From Thalassobaculaceae bacterium (lineage in GTDB: Bacteria; Pseudomonadota; Alphaproteobacteria; Thalassobaculales; Thalassobaculaceae), in contig JARGOG010000018.1 of the NCBI GenBank assembly GCA_029212785.1, forward strand, positions 7,560-66,597: a stretch of DNA of 59,038 bases, in the 5' to 3' direction. A model generated the notes under the pieces. That model was not told where the DNA came from and searched no databases. It saw only the letters and a list, made by a program, of their open reading frames with translations. This document shows, piece by piece, positions 32,047 through 40,691 of this stretch (positions are counted from its first letter, which is position 1; every line of letters begins with the position of its first letter). Made by a program: the position numbers and the translations under genes.

Positions 32047-33006
32047 ATGACCGTCCAGCAGAAACAGCCCCTGACCATTGTGCTCGCGGCCCCGCGCGGG
32101 TTCTGCGCCGGTGTCGACCGCGCGATCCAGATCGTCGAGCAGGCGCTGGAGAAATGGGGCGCGCCCGTCTTTGTCCGCCACGAGATCGTGCACAACCGCT
32201 ATGTGGTCGAAAGCTTGGAGGCGAAGGGCGCGGTGTTCGTCGAGGAACTGGACGAGTGTCCGGTCGACCGGCCGGTGGTGTTCAGCGCCCATGGCGTTCC
32301 GAAATCTGTTCCGGCGGAAGCCGCCCGGCGCGAGATGATCTATGTCGATGCCACCTGCCCGCTGGTCAGCAAGGTGCATCTGGAGGCCGAACGGCATCAC
32401 CGTCAGGGGCGCCATATCGTCCTGATCGGTCATGCCGGCCATCCCGAGGTGATCGGGACCATGGGCCAGCTGCCCGACGGGGTGATCAGTCTGGTCGAGG
32501 ACGAGGCCCAGGCGGAGACCTTTGCGCCGCCGCCGAGCACCGGCGGCCTTGCCTTCGTCACCCAGACGACGCTCTCCGTCGATGACACCGCCCGCATCGT
32601 CGAGGTGTTGCGCCGACGCTTCCCCGAGGTGGCGGCGCCGAAAAAGGAAGACATCTGCTACGCCACCACCAACCGCCAGGAAGCGGTGAAGGCGATCGCA
32701 CCTCAGGTGGATGCCATGCTGGTGATCGGCGCGCCGAACTCGTCCAACTCCAAGCGGCTGGTCGAGGTCGGCAAGGTGGCGGGCTGTATCGATTCGCATT
32801 TGATCCAGAAGGCGGCCGATCTGGACATGGCCCGGCTGGCCGGCGTGCGTCGGCTTGGCATCACCGCCGGCGCCTCCGCCCCTGAGGTACTGGTCGAGCA
32901 GGTCATCCAAGCCTGCCGGATGCATTTCTCCGTGACGGTGGAGGAAGTGGAGGTTGCCCGCGAGGACGTCCGCTTCAAGCTGCCGCGCGCCGTCGCGCCT
33001 ACCTGA
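32047..33006 (+). CDS. ispH: 4-hydroxy-3-methylbut-2-enyl diphosphate reductase
   Basis: A 319-residue [4Fe-4S] enzyme, last step of the MEP isoprenoid pathway, giving IPP and DMAPP. The three cluster cysteines are in [11 protein letters not shown] (about residue 19), [10 protein letters not shown] (about 103) and [10 protein letters not shown] (about 204). Conserved histidines are present in VRHEIVHN and FSAHGVP. It is divergent from the CDGSH gene and starts a group with thrB and rnhA. Confidence 0.96.
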   Translation: MTVQQKQPLTIVLAAPRGFCAGVDRAIQIVEQALEKWGAPVFVRHEIVHNRYVVESLEAKGAVFVEELDECPVDRPVVFSAHGVPKSVPAEAARREMIYVDATCPLVSKVHLEAERHHRQGRHIVLIGHAGHPEVIGTMGQLPDGVISLVEDEAQAETFAPPPSTGGLAFVTQTTLSVDDTARIVEVLRRRFPEVAAPKKEDICYATTNRQEAVKAIAPQVDAMLVIGAPNSSNSKRLVEVGKVAGCIDSHLIQKAADLDMARLAGVRRLGITAGASAPEVLVEQVIQACRMHFSVTVEEVEVAREDVRFKLPRAVAPT

Positions 33007-33024
33007 GGGAGAGGCGCGCACGCC

Positions 33025-33990
33025 ATGGCGGTCTACACACAGATCTCCGACGAGGAGATGGAAGCCTTTCTCGGCGAATACGACATCGGCGCGCTGGTCT
33101 CGTTCTCCGGCATCGCCGAGGGGGTCGAGAACTCCAACTTCCTGGTCCGCACGACCGCCGACACGTTCATCCTGACGATCTACGAGAAGCGGGTGAATCC
33201 GGACGATCTGCCGTTCTTCATCGAGCTGATGCGGCACCTCGCCAGGAAGGGCCTGAACGTGCCGAGTCCGGTGCCGGGCCGCGACGGCGGTACCTTGCGC
33301 GAGTTGAACGGCCGACCGGCGGCAATCGTTACCTTCGTCGAAGGGGTGTGGCGCCGGCGGATCCAGCCGTCCTGCTGCCGCGAACTCGGCGCCGGGATGG
33401 CGGCGATGCACGTCGCCGGGCTCGACTACGGCCGGGTGCGCGAGAACAACCTGTCCGTCGCCGGGTGGCGGCCGCTGTTCGACAGTTGCGAGCTGGCATC
33501 GCGCGAGATCTATCACGCGATGCACAACCAACTGAACATGGAGCTGCGTCACCTGGAGGCGCACTGGCCCCAGGGTCTGCCGGCCGGCACGATCCATGCC
33601 GATCTGTTTCCCGACAATGTGTTCTTCCTTGGCGACAAGTTGTCCGGTTTCATCGACTTCTATTTCGCCTGCACCGACCTGCTGGCCTACGACCTGGGAA
33701 TCTGCATCAACGCCTGGTGTTTCGAGAAGGACGGCAGCTTCAACGTGACCAAGGCCCAGAACCTGATCTCGGGCTACGAGAGCGTGCGCCCGCTGACCGC
33801 CGCCGAGCGCGGGGCCCTGCCGATCCTGGCGCGCGGGGCGGCGATCCGTTTCCTGCTGACCCGTCTCTATGACTGGCTCAACCACCCGGAAGGGGCGCTG
33901 GTGAAACCCAAGGACCCCATGGAGTACCATCAGAAGCTCCGCTTCCATCAGGCCGCGTCCGGCCCCGCGGCCTATGGCCTGTCGTCGTGA
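33025..33990 (+). CDS. thrB: Homoserine kinase, type II (ThrB, APH-like fold)
   Basis: A 321-residue homoserine kinase of the choline-kinase/aminoglycoside-phosphotransferase fold, for threonine synthesis. It shows [16 protein letters not shown] (about 30-45, nucleotide loop), the catalytic [12 protein letters not shown] (about 190-201) with Asp, and [20 protein letters not shown] (about 208-227) for the metal. The start is 18 bases after ispH and its end overlaps rnhA by 4 bases, so it forms one transcript. This enzyme type replaces the GHMP ThrB in alphaproteobacteria. Confidence 0.93.
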   Translation: MAVYTQISDEEMEAFLGEYDIGALVSFSGIAEGVENSNFLVRTTADTFILTIYEKRVNPDDLPFFIELMRHLARKGLNVPSPVPGRDGGTLRELNGRPAAIVTFVEGVWRRRIQPSCCRELGAGMAAMHVAGLDYGRVRENNLSVAGWRPLFDSCELASREIYHAMHNQLNMELRHLEAHWPQGLPAGTIHADLFPDNVFFLGDKLSGFIDFYFACTDLLAYDLGICINAWCFEKDGSFNVTKAQNLISGYESVRPLTAAERGALPILARGAAIRFLLTRLYDWLNHPEGALVKPKDPMEYHQKLRFHQAASGPAAYGLSS

Positions 33991-34445
33991 GCGTCGAGAC
34001 GGACGGCGAACGGGTGCAGGTCTTCACCGACGGGGCTTGCAGCGGTAATCCGGGTCCCGGCGGCTGGGGCGCGATCCTGCGCTGGCGCGGCAACGAGAAG
34101 GAACTCTCGGGCGGCGAGGCGGACACCACCAACAACCGCATGGAATTGATGGCGGCGATCTCGGCACTCGAGGCGCTGACCCGCCATATGCAGGTCGACC
34201 TGACCACCGACAGCACCTATGTGCGCGACGGCATCACCAAATGGGTGAAGGCCTGGAAAGCGCGCGACTGGCGCACCGCCGACAAGAAACCGGTGAAGAA
34301 CCGCGATCTCTGGGAGCGGCTCGACCAAGCGGTGCAGCGCCACGACGTCGACTGGCACTGGGTCAAGGGCCATGCCGGCCATGCCGAGAACGAACGCTGC
34401 GACGAACTGGCCCGCGAGGCGATCAAGGCGATGCGGGAGGGGTGA
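33987..34445 (+). CDS. rnhA: Ribonuclease HI
   Basis: A 152-residue nuclease that cuts the RNA strand of RNA-DNA hybrids. The acidic catalytic set is visible: Asp in [17 protein letters not shown], Glu in NNRMELMA, Asp in [10 protein letters not shown], and the last Asp in [10 protein letters not shown], with the loop histidine in [10 protein letters not shown]. It starts with GTG at 33987, overlapping the thrB stop. Length is standard. Confidence 0.96.
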   Translation: MSVETDGERVQVFTDGACSGNPGPGGWGAILRWRGNEKELSGGEADTTNNRMELMAAISALEALTRHMQVDLTTDSTYVRDGITKWVKAWKARDWRTADKKPVKNRDLWERLDQAVQRHDVDWHWVKGHAGHAENERCDELAREAIKAMREG

Positions 34446-34480
34446 GATCCCGTTTCCGTTCCTGAAACTTCCCCTTCTCA

Positions 34481-34507
34481 CATTCCCCGGAATAAATCCG
34501 GGGAATG
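34481..34507. terminator. Inverted repeat between convergent rnhA and LysE-type gene
   Basis: CATTCCCCGG-AATAAAT-CCGGGGAATG: a perfect 10-base stem with a 7-base loop in the 70-base gap between two convergent genes. There is a pyrimidine-rich stretch before it but no clear T-tract. It probably serves both directions. Confidence 0.6.
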
Positions 34508-34515
34508 AGGTGGAG

Positions 34516-35121
34516 TTACCCCCGCAGCAGCATGGGCGCCATCGAGAACACCAGCAGGACTGCCATCGCGACATTGAACACCGCGATCCGGTTGCCTTGG
34601 GCGAGCACGCCGCGCAGCGCCGTGCCGGAGATCGCCCACACACTGATGGACGGGATGTTCACCACCGCGAAGACCGCGATCATCGCCACCAGGCTGGCGA
34701 GATAATCCGCCTGCGAGGTGTAGGAGACGGTCAGGATCAGGGCCACCGCCCAGGCCTTGGGATTGAGGAGCTGAAGCAGGGCGGCCTGCACGAAGCACAC
34801 CGGCGTCTCGATCCGGTCCGAAGCGGAAGGGCCGAGTGCGCGGCTGCGGGCGATCTTCAGGGCGAGCCAGATCACGTAAGCCCCGCAGGCAAACTTCAGC
34901 GCGACGGTTACGACCGGGAAACGCTCCAGCACCTCGCCGAGGCCAATCCCGATCAGGAACACCATCGCGAGGAACCCCAGGCTGATGCCGAGCACCGTCG
35001 GCACGGTTCGCCGGAAGCCGAAATTGGCGCCCGAGGCCAGCAGCAGGAAATTGCCGGGGCCGGGCGAAATCGACATGACGAAGGCGAAGCCGATTAGGGC
35101 AAGGGCGGTTTCTGGCGTCAT
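34516..35121 (-). CDS. LysE/RhtB-family amino-acid exporter
   Basis: A 201-residue membrane protein with about six helices, exporting amino acids or homoserine-like compounds. The hallmark is the N-terminal MSISPGPGNFLLLASGANFGFR (family P-G-P motif), followed by GISLGFLAMVFLIGIG. GGAGG precedes the ATG at 35121. It is divergent from an AraC regulator gene across 103 bases, so the AraC protein probably controls it. The substrate is unknown. Confidence 0.88.
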   Translation of the reverse strand: MTPETALALIGFAFVMSISPGPGNFLLLASGANFGFRRTVPTVLGISLGFLAMVFLIGIGLGEVLERFPVVTVALKFACGAYVIWLALKIARSRALGPSASDRIETPVCFVQAALLQLLNPKAWAVALILTVSYTSQADYLASLVAMIAVFAVVNIPSISVWAISGTALRGVLAQGNRIAVFNVAMAVLLVFSMAPMLLRG

Positions 35122-35187
35122 CGGGATCCTCCATGGGTGACACCGCGAGCCTATCGGCATGCCTGGCGCAGAGAATGCCAGTTAGTC

Positions 35188-35222
35188 GATTGTTCTTATC
35201 CAATCGTCCAAATAGATTGTTC
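35188..35222. promoter_or_regulatory. Direct repeats in the LysE/AraC divergent promoter
   Basis: GATTGTTC occurs at 35188-35195 and again at 35215-35222, 27 bases apart. The related CCAAT also repeats close by (ATCCAATCG, TTCCAATGG). Direct repeats spaced by a few helical turns are what AraC-type dimers bind. The second repeat abuts the AraC start codon, suggesting autoregulation. Confidence 0.45.
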
Positions 35223-35224
35223 CA

Positions 35225-36175
35225 ATGGAACAGCCTGATATCCTGTCGGAGGTCTTTTCGACCCTACGTCTGAGCAGTGCGCTGTATTTCCGTGCGGCCC
35301 TGGCAGGGCGGTTCGCGGTCGAGGTGCCCGAGGAGGCGCGTCGGATCCGCTTCCATCTGGTGCGCCACGGAAGCTGCTGGGTGTCGGTGCCGGGGACCGC
35401 TCCGGTCCGGCTCGCGCCGGGCGATGTGGCGCTGATCCCCAACGGTGCACGTCAGACGCTCTCGGCCGACCCCGACCTGACGCCGGTGCCGCTGGCCGAA
35501 CTGATGGTGGCGGGTGCGGTGTCCGACGGCGTACTGCGTTATGGCGATGGGGCGGGTGGCGGCGGGGCGGGTGGCGCTGACCTGCTCTGCGGCTTCTGTG
35601 CCTTCGACGAGCACCTGGATCATCCGGTGCTGCGCGACCTGCCGGCACTGATCGTGCTGCGGCCGGGCGATCTTGGGGCGGAACCCTGGATGGCGGCCGG
35701 CCTGCGCCTGCTGCAGTTGGAAGCCGATCTGGCGGGACCCGGCGGTACGGCGATCCTGTCGCGGCTGATCGAGGTGATCGTGATCCAGGCGAGCCGGCGG
35801 GCGGCCGATGCGCTGCGCGATCGGACCCATGGATTTCTGGTAGCCCTCGCCGACCCCGCGCTCGCCAAGGTTCTGACGGCGATCCACGGCGCGCCGGAAC
35901 GGGACTGGCGGGTGGTCGATCTGGCGCGGATCGCCGCCCTGTCGCGGGCCGGCTTCGCGCGGCGCTTCGCCGATACGCTCGGCGTGACCCCGATCGACTA
36001 TCTGACCGACTGGCGTCTGGCCAAGGCGCGCGGCCTGCTCGCCGATACGCGGCTGTCCATGGACGACATCGCCGAGCGCTGCGGATATCGCTCGGTCCCT
36101 TCCTTCACCCGGCGCTTCAAGGCCCGGTTCGATGAAGGGCCGGGCCGGTTCCGCAGATCTCGGCTGGACGGCTGA
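35225..36175 (+). CDS. AraC-family transcriptional regulator with cupin sensor
   Basis: A 316-residue regulator. The N-terminal part (about 15-180) is a cupin-type ligand domain (FHLVRHGSCWVSVPG, LAPGDVALIPNGARQTL). The C-terminal part (about 215-310) holds two helix-turn-helix units: VVDLARIAALSRAGFARRFADTLG and MDDIAERCGYRSVPSFTRRFKA. The second with GYRSVPSFTRRFK is the AraC signature. It is divergent from the LysE-type exporter, its likely target. Ligand unknown. Confidence 0.9.
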   Translation: MEQPDILSEVFSTLRLSSALYFRAALAGRFAVEVPEEARRIRFHLVRHGSCWVSVPGTAPVRLAPGDVALIPNGARQTLSADPDLTPVPLAELMVAGAVSDGVLRYGDGAGGGGAGGADLLCGFCAFDEHLDHPVLRDLPALIVLRPGDLGAEPWMAAGLRLLQLEADLAGPGGTAILSRLIEVIVIQASRRAADALRDRTHGFLVALADPALAKVLTAIHGAPERDWRVVDLARIAALSRAGFARRFADTLGVTPIDYLTDWRLAKARGLLADTRLSMDDIAERCGYRSVPSFTRRFKARFDEGPGRFRRSRLDG

Positions 36176-36220
36176 TCGGTCGTTTGGGCTGACGGCCTTT
36201 TTCGTGTAGAACCGCGCCCC

Positions 36221-37228
36221 ATGACGACAACGCCCGCCCCTTTCGACCGACGCTTCAGCGTGGCACCGATGATGGATTGGACGGATCGGCATTGCCGCGT
36301 CCTGCATCGTCTGCTCACGCGCCGCGCCGTGCTCTATACCGAGATGGTGACGGCGGATGCGGTGCGGTTCGGCGACCGCAAGCGCCTGATCGGGTTTTCC
36401 CCGCAGGAGCATCCGCTCGCCTTGCAGCTCGGCGGCTCGGAGCCCGAGGCGATGGCCGAGGCGGCACGGATCGCCGAGGACTGGGGCTATGGTGAAGTGA
36501 ACATCAATGTCGGCTGCCCGTCCGACAGGGTGCAGTCGGGACGGTTCGGTGCCTGCCTGATGCGCGAGCCGGAGACCGTCGCCCGGGTGGTCGCGGCCAT
36601 GGGGGCTGCGGTGTCGATCCCGGTCACCGTCAAGTGCAGGATCGGCGTCGACGATCAGGATCCCGAGACCGCCCTCGACGGGCTCGTCGACCGGGTGGTC
36701 GAAGCCGGATGCACCACAGTGATCGTCCATGCCCGCAAGGCCTGGCTCCAAGGCCTGTCGCCGAAGGAAAACCGCGACGTGCCGCCGCTCGACTACGACC
36801 GGGTGCGCCGGCTGAAGGCCGCCCGACCGGAGCTTGAGATCCTGCTGAACGGCGGGCTCGGCGACCTGGACGGCGCCATCGTCGAGAGCGCCGGGCTTGA
36901 TGGGATGATGGTCGGCCGCGCCGCCTATCAGACGCCGTGGATGCTGTCGGAGGTGGATGCACGGGTCTATGGCGAGGCCACCGATGCGCTGGACCGCCAT
37001 GCGGTGGTCGGTGCCATGGCCGAGTATGCGGACCGGATGCGCGTCGAAGTCGGCACGCCGTTGAAGTCGATTGGCCGGCATATGCTCGGCCTGTTCCAGG
37101 GCCTGCCGGGTGCACGCGGATGGCGGCGCCGGCTGGCCGAAACCATGTATGCCGACGACGCCACCGGCGCCGAGCTGCGGGAGGCCGCGACCCTGGTCCC
37201 CACCGACAGCGCTCGTCGCGCCGCCTGA
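36221..37228 (+). CDS. dusA: tRNA-dihydrouridine synthase A
   Basis: A 335-residue flavoenzyme reducing U20/U20a in tRNA. It has the FMN barrel with FSVAPMMDWTDRHCRVLHRLL (about 8-28), the catalytic cysteine in NVGCPSDRVQSGRFGACLM (about 94-112; DusA-type spacing), HARKAWLQGLSPKENR (DusA signature) and GGLGDLDGA plus MVGRAAYQTPW near the C-terminal end of the barrel. yciB-like follows after 11 bases with its own AAGGAG. Confidence 0.95.
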   Translation: MTTTPAPFDRRFSVAPMMDWTDRHCRVLHRLLTRRAVLYTEMVTADAVRFGDRKRLIGFSPQEHPLALQLGGSEPEAMAEAARIAEDWGYGEVNINVGCPSDRVQSGRFGACLMREPETVARVVAAMGAAVSIPVTVKCRIGVDDQDPETALDGLVDRVVEAGCTTVIVHARKAWLQGLSPKENRDVPPLDYDRVRRLKAARPELEILLNGGLGDLDGAIVESAGLDGMMVGRAAYQTPWMLSEVDARVYGEATDALDRHAVVGAMAEYADRMRVEVGTPLKSIGRHMLGLFQGLPGARGWRRRLAETMYADDATGAELREAATLVPTDSARRAA

Positions 37229-37239
37229 AGGAGATTGCG

Positions 37240-37779
37240 ATGACCCGGACCCGGGCCCTTACCGAGTACGGCCCTCTTGTCGTGTTCTTCGTCAGCAACC
37301 TCGTCTGGGGGATCATGCCGGCGACGGCGGTACTGGTTGCCGCCACGGTCGTCGCCACCGTCTACACGGTCTATGCCGAGCGGCGGGTGCCGTGGATGCC
37401 GGTGATCGGCGCCGTGCTGGTGTCAATCTTCGGCGGGTTGGCGCTGGTGTTCGACGATGCCTTCTTCCTGAAGATCAAGCCGACGGTGGCCACTTTGCTG
37501 ATCGCGTCCGGCCTCGCCTTCGGCCTGCTGATCCGCCGCTACTTTCTGCGCACGGTCCTGTCCGGGATGCTGGAGCTGGACGATACCGGCTGGCGCAACC
37601 TGACGATCTACTGGATCTGCGTGTTCTGTGTCATGGCCGCGGCGAACGAGATCGCCTGGCGGTCGCTCTCCACGGACGGGTGGGTGACCTTCAAGACATT
37701 CGGGCTGACCGGGCTGTCGGTGTTGGGGGCGATCGGCGCGGCGCCGATCATGAAGTCGGCGCGGAGCCTGGACTCCTGA
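37240..37779 (+). CDS. Inner-membrane septation/IspZ family protein (YciB-like)
   Basis: A 179-residue, five-helix membrane protein. It starts with GPLVVFFVSNLVWGIMPATAVL and carries the conserved segments SIFGGLALVFDDAFFLKIKPT (about 62-82) and NEIAWRSLSTDGWVTFKTFG (about 140-160), the YciB/IspZ signature. The role is cell-envelope or septation related. AAGGAG precedes the ATG. It is likely cotranscribed with dusA and convergent with the MFS gene (18 bases apart). Confidence 0.88.
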   Translation: MTRTRALTEYGPLVVFFVSNLVWGIMPATAVLVAATVVATVYTVYAERRVPWMPVIGAVLVSIFGGLALVFDDAFFLKIKPTVATLLIASGLAFGLLIRRYFLRTVLSGMLELDDTGWRNLTIYWICVFCVMAAANEIAWRSLSTDGWVTFKTFGLTGLSVLGAIGAAPIMKSARSLDS

Positions 37780-37797
37780 CCCGCCTGGCAACGGTGG

Positions 37798-38943
37798 TCA
37801 GGCCTGGAGCATCTTCCTCAGGATAAGCGCGAAGCCGAGTCCGGTCGCACCGAGGCCGCCCATCGCGATATAGGCAAGCTGGCCGTAGCCCTCGTAGAAC
37901 ACGCCGGCGACCGGCATCGCCATGCCCATGATCACACCGGAAACCAGCGCGTAGTAGAAGGCCTGGGCGGTGGCCTCCAGGCCTTCGGGCGCGTTGTCCT
38001 GCAGATATCGCATGGCGCCGAGATGGGCGGCGCCGAAGGTGAGGCCGTGCAGCAACTGAAGACCGGCGACGAGGAACAGATCGTCGGTGACCGCGGTCAA
38101 CGGCCAGCGGATCAGGGCGCCGATCCCCGCCAGGGCCAGAAGCGCCGGGGCCGCGGCGAAGCGCCCGAGCCGGGCGGCCAGGGCGAAAACCACGATTTCC
38201 GCCACCACGCCGAGCGACCAGAGGATGCCGATCGCGCTGTCGCTGAACCCGTTGGCCCGCCAGGCGATGGTGCCGAATCCGTAGAACACGGCGTGGCTCG
38301 CCTGGGCGGAACCGGCGGCGGCGATGAAGACGAGATAGCGCCGGTTCGCCACCAGCCGCGCCGTGGCGGTCCAGGACCAGGGCCGGCGCACCGTGCCGCC
38401 GCGGGCCGGCAACCACAGGCAGCAGATCACCAGGGCAAGCGTGGCGGCGATGACGAGGGTGAGGATCACCGGGTTGCCGAAACGCTCCGCGGCCCATCCG
38501 GCGCTGAAGGCGGCGGCGATGAAGGACAGCGATCCCCAGATGCGGATCGGGCCGTAGTCGAGGCCACGCAGCTTGATCTCGCTGAGCGCAAGTGCCTCGC
38601 CCAACGGCATGATGCTCTGGAAGGTGAACCCCATCAGAAATGCCAGGGCGAGATAGCTCCAGAACGGATCGGCGACCGAGAAGGTGGCGAACACGGCGAG
38701 CGCGGCGAGAGCCAGCAGAACGGTGGTGCGTTTCAACGCCCCGGTCGCGTCGGCCACGGTCGCCAGCAGCGGGTGGGCGACCAGTTTCACCCAGAAACCA
38801 ACCGACAGCACAGCGCCGATCGCCACCGGCGACAGGCCCCGGCTCTCCAGCCAGGCCGGCCAGTAGGGCAGAGTGATCCCGATCACCGCGAAATAGGCGG
38901 CGTAGAACAGGGACAGGCGCACCGCGATCGGGTTCAGGGTCAT
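37798..38943 (-). CDS. MFS transporter (3-phenylpropionate permease-like)
   Basis: A 381-residue carrier with about 12 helices, of the MFS group that includes the phenylpropionate permease HcaT and nucleoside symporters. Helix 1 begins AVRLSLFYAAYFAVIGITLPYWPAWLESRGLSP. FQSIMPLGEALALSE and RIWGSLSFI are family segments. The ATG at 38943 has GAAGG upstream. The frame extends to 39414, but the extra part is not homologous. The substrate is not determined. It is divergent from a 58-codon gene. Confidence 0.85.
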   Translation of the reverse strand: MTLNPIAVRLSLFYAAYFAVIGITLPYWPAWLESRGLSPVAIGAVLSVGFWVKLVAHPLLATVADATGALKRTTVLLALAALAVFATFSVADPFWSYLALAFLMGFTFQSIMPLGEALALSEIKLRGLDYGPIRIWGSLSFIAAAFSAGWAAERFGNPVILTLVIAATLALVICCLWLPARGGTVRRPWSWTATARLVANRRYLVFIAAAGSAQASHAVFYGFGTIAWRANGFSDSAIGILWSLGVVAEIVVFALAARLGRFAAAPALLALAGIGALIRWPLTAVTDDLFLVAGLQLLHGLTFGAAHLGAMRYLQDNAPEGLEATAQAFYYALVSGVIMGMAMPVAGVFYEGYGQLAYIAMGGLGATGLGFALILRKMLQA

Positions 38944-39042
38944 CGGTCGGCCTTCGACGGACGTCTCTCGATTGAGGGGAGGTCGCCGGGACACTGGCGA
39001 CACCCGCAGACGAGGCCATATAGTGTCGCCAGGAGGTCGGCA

Positions 39043-39219
39043 ATGACCGAACGACATGACGACCAGGGCAGCACAAGCGACCGTCGCCTGACGGCGGTGT
39101 TCTATCTTACCTTCGCGGTGATGTTGACCGCGGCGCTGGCGGTTCTGCCCCTGGTCGCCGATACATACCGCCTGTCCGGTATGTGGATCACCTTCTGCGC
39201 GGCGATCGGCATCGACTGA
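39043..39219 (+). CDS. Small membrane protein (58 residues)
   Basis: A short protein with a strong ribosome site (AGGAGGT 5 bases before the ATG). The first 16 residues are polar and charged (TERHDDQGSTSDRR). Then come one or two hydrophobic segments: AVFYLTFAVMLTAALAVLPLVA (about 18-39) and MWITFCAAIGI near the end. It is divergent from the MFS carrier. I do not know a family; the ribosome site and composition support translation. Confidence 0.6.
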   Translation: MTERHDDQGSTSDRRLTAVFYLTFAVMLTAALAVLPLVADTYRLSGMWITFCAAIGID

Positions 39220-39300
39220 GGCACGGGCCCTCATTCTCTCGCGAGAAGCCATGGAGTTTTCACGCTTCCGTGAGGCTCCCTGTGGAAGCGGCCGCCTTTG

Positions 39301-39329
39301 TTGACAGTGCAATTCATTCTCATTAGTGA
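39301..39329 (+). promoter_or_regulatory. Promoter with Fur-type box upstream of fbpA
   Basis: TTGACA (39301-39306) is a perfect -35, and 17 bases later TTAGTG (39324-39329) is the weak -10. Between them, ATTCTCATT (39316-39324) matches one half of the 19-base Fur box AATGAGAATNATTCTCATT exactly; the other half (39306-39314) agrees at five of nine positions. Fur-iron bound here would block the promoter. This fits the iron-binding function of the gene. Confidence 0.65.
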
Positions 39330-39418
39330 AATCGGCGAGCGAAGCGCAGAGGCCACGGGTCGGTCCCGCTCGCGCTGCTCCGCGAGGCGGGGCCGAACCA
39401 TGAATGGAGAGCAATAAA

Positions 39419-40492
39419 ATGAACCGCTTGGGAGGATTGCGAGGCGTCCGGGTGTCCGGCCTTCTCGCCCGTATCGGTGCCGCCGCCCTGCTGATGGCCG
39501 CCGCAAATGGGTTTGCCGCGACAGGCGCGCAAGCCTCCGGCGAGCTGAACCTCTACTCCTCGCGTCACTACGATACCGACGAGCGGCTCTACTCCGAGTT
39601 CGAGGAGAAGACCGGCATCACCATCAACCGGATCGAGGGCAATGCCGACGAATTGATCCAGCGGATCAAGAGCGAAGGGGCCAACAGCCCCGCCGACGTG
39701 CTGCTGACCGTCGATGCCGGCCGGATCTGGCGAGCCCAGCAGATGGACATTTTCCAGCCGGTGCACACCGATTTCCTGGAGGCGCGCATCCCCTCCTATC
39801 TGCGCCATCCGGACGGTCTCTGGTACGGTTTCTCCCAGCGGGCGCGGATCATCTTCTACGACAAGGCGCGGATTTCCCCGACTCAGATCCAGACCTATGA
39901 CGCGCTGGCGGATCCGGCGCTCAAGGGCATGGTGTGCACGCGCTCCAGCTCGAACATCTACATGCTGTCGCTGATGGCCGCGCAGATCGAGCACAAGGGC
40001 GAGGAAGGGGCGAAGACCTGGGCTGCCGGCGTCTACGCCAACCGCGCCCGCGAGCCGCAGGGCGGCGACACCGACCAGTTGCGCGGCATCGCGTCCGGCG
40101 AGTGCGCCGTGGCGGTCGCCAACACCTATTACTTCGCGCGCACCCTGCGCAGCGAGGTCAAGGGGCTGGACGAGACCCAGGTTGCCAAGATCGGCTGGGT
40201 TTTCCCGAACCAGAGCACCACCGGGGCGCATGTGAACATCTCCGGCGCCGGCGTGATCAAGACCGCGCCGAACAAGGAGAACGCGATCAAGTTCCTGGAG
40301 TATCTGGCCTCCGACAGTGCGCAGGCCTATTTCTCCGCGGGCAACGACGAATACCCGGCAGTTCCCGGTGTCGAGCTCAGCGAGTCCGTGGCCAAGCTCG
40401 GCCTGTTCCGTCAGGACACCATGAACCTGGCCAAGCTCGGCGAGAATCAGCCGCTGGCGCAGAAAGTCTACGACGAGGTCGGCTACAAGTGA
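39419..40492 (+). CDS. fbpA: Iron(III) ABC transporter periplasmic binding protein
   Basis: A 357-residue ferric-iron binding protein (FbpA/AfuA type). A signal peptide is visible (hydrophobic stretch ending at AQASG near residue 40). The mature start GELNLYSSRHYDTDERLYSEFEEKTG is typical. The iron-binding tyrosine pair is in ANTYYFARTL (about 237-246), and VFPNQSTTGAHVNISGAGV follows. I chose the ATG at 39419 because GGAG precedes it; an ATG at 39404 is also in frame. A Fur-type box overlaps the promoter. The matching permease is 10 kb away (50297) and no ATPase gene is in the window. Confidence 0.93.
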   Translation: MNRLGGLRGVRVSGLLARIGAAALLMAAANGFAATGAQASGELNLYSSRHYDTDERLYSEFEEKTGITINRIEGNADELIQRIKSEGANSPADVLLTVDAGRIWRAQQMDIFQPVHTDFLEARIPSYLRHPDGLWYGFSQRARIIFYDKARISPTQIQTYDALADPALKGMVCTRSSSNIYMLSLMAAQIEHKGEEGAKTWAAGVYANRAREPQGGDTDQLRGIASGECAVAVANTYYFARTLRSEVKGLDETQVAKIGWVFPNQSTTGAHVNISGAGVIKTAPNKENAIKFLEYLASDSAQAYFSAGNDEYPAVPGVELSESVAKLGLFRQDTMNLAKLGENQPLAQKVYDEVGYK

Positions 40493-40691
40493 CGGCAAGC
40501 GCCGGCTTATCGTCATCCTGAACCCAATTCAGTATCCCCCTTCCGGTAACAGCGCCCGGCCGACCGTCGGGCGCTGATTCGGCTTCAGGGCGGTGTGCCG
40601 TGGGGGCGGGGCCTGACCCCGGTGCGGCACGCTCTTTATTCCCCGCCCGTCCCGGTGTAGGAACGTCAGCCTTCCTGTCCGGAGTTTCCCC

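Noticed and set aside
31906-33948. 680-codon minus-strand open frame over ispH and thrB
   Set aside because: Antisense shadow of two clear genes.
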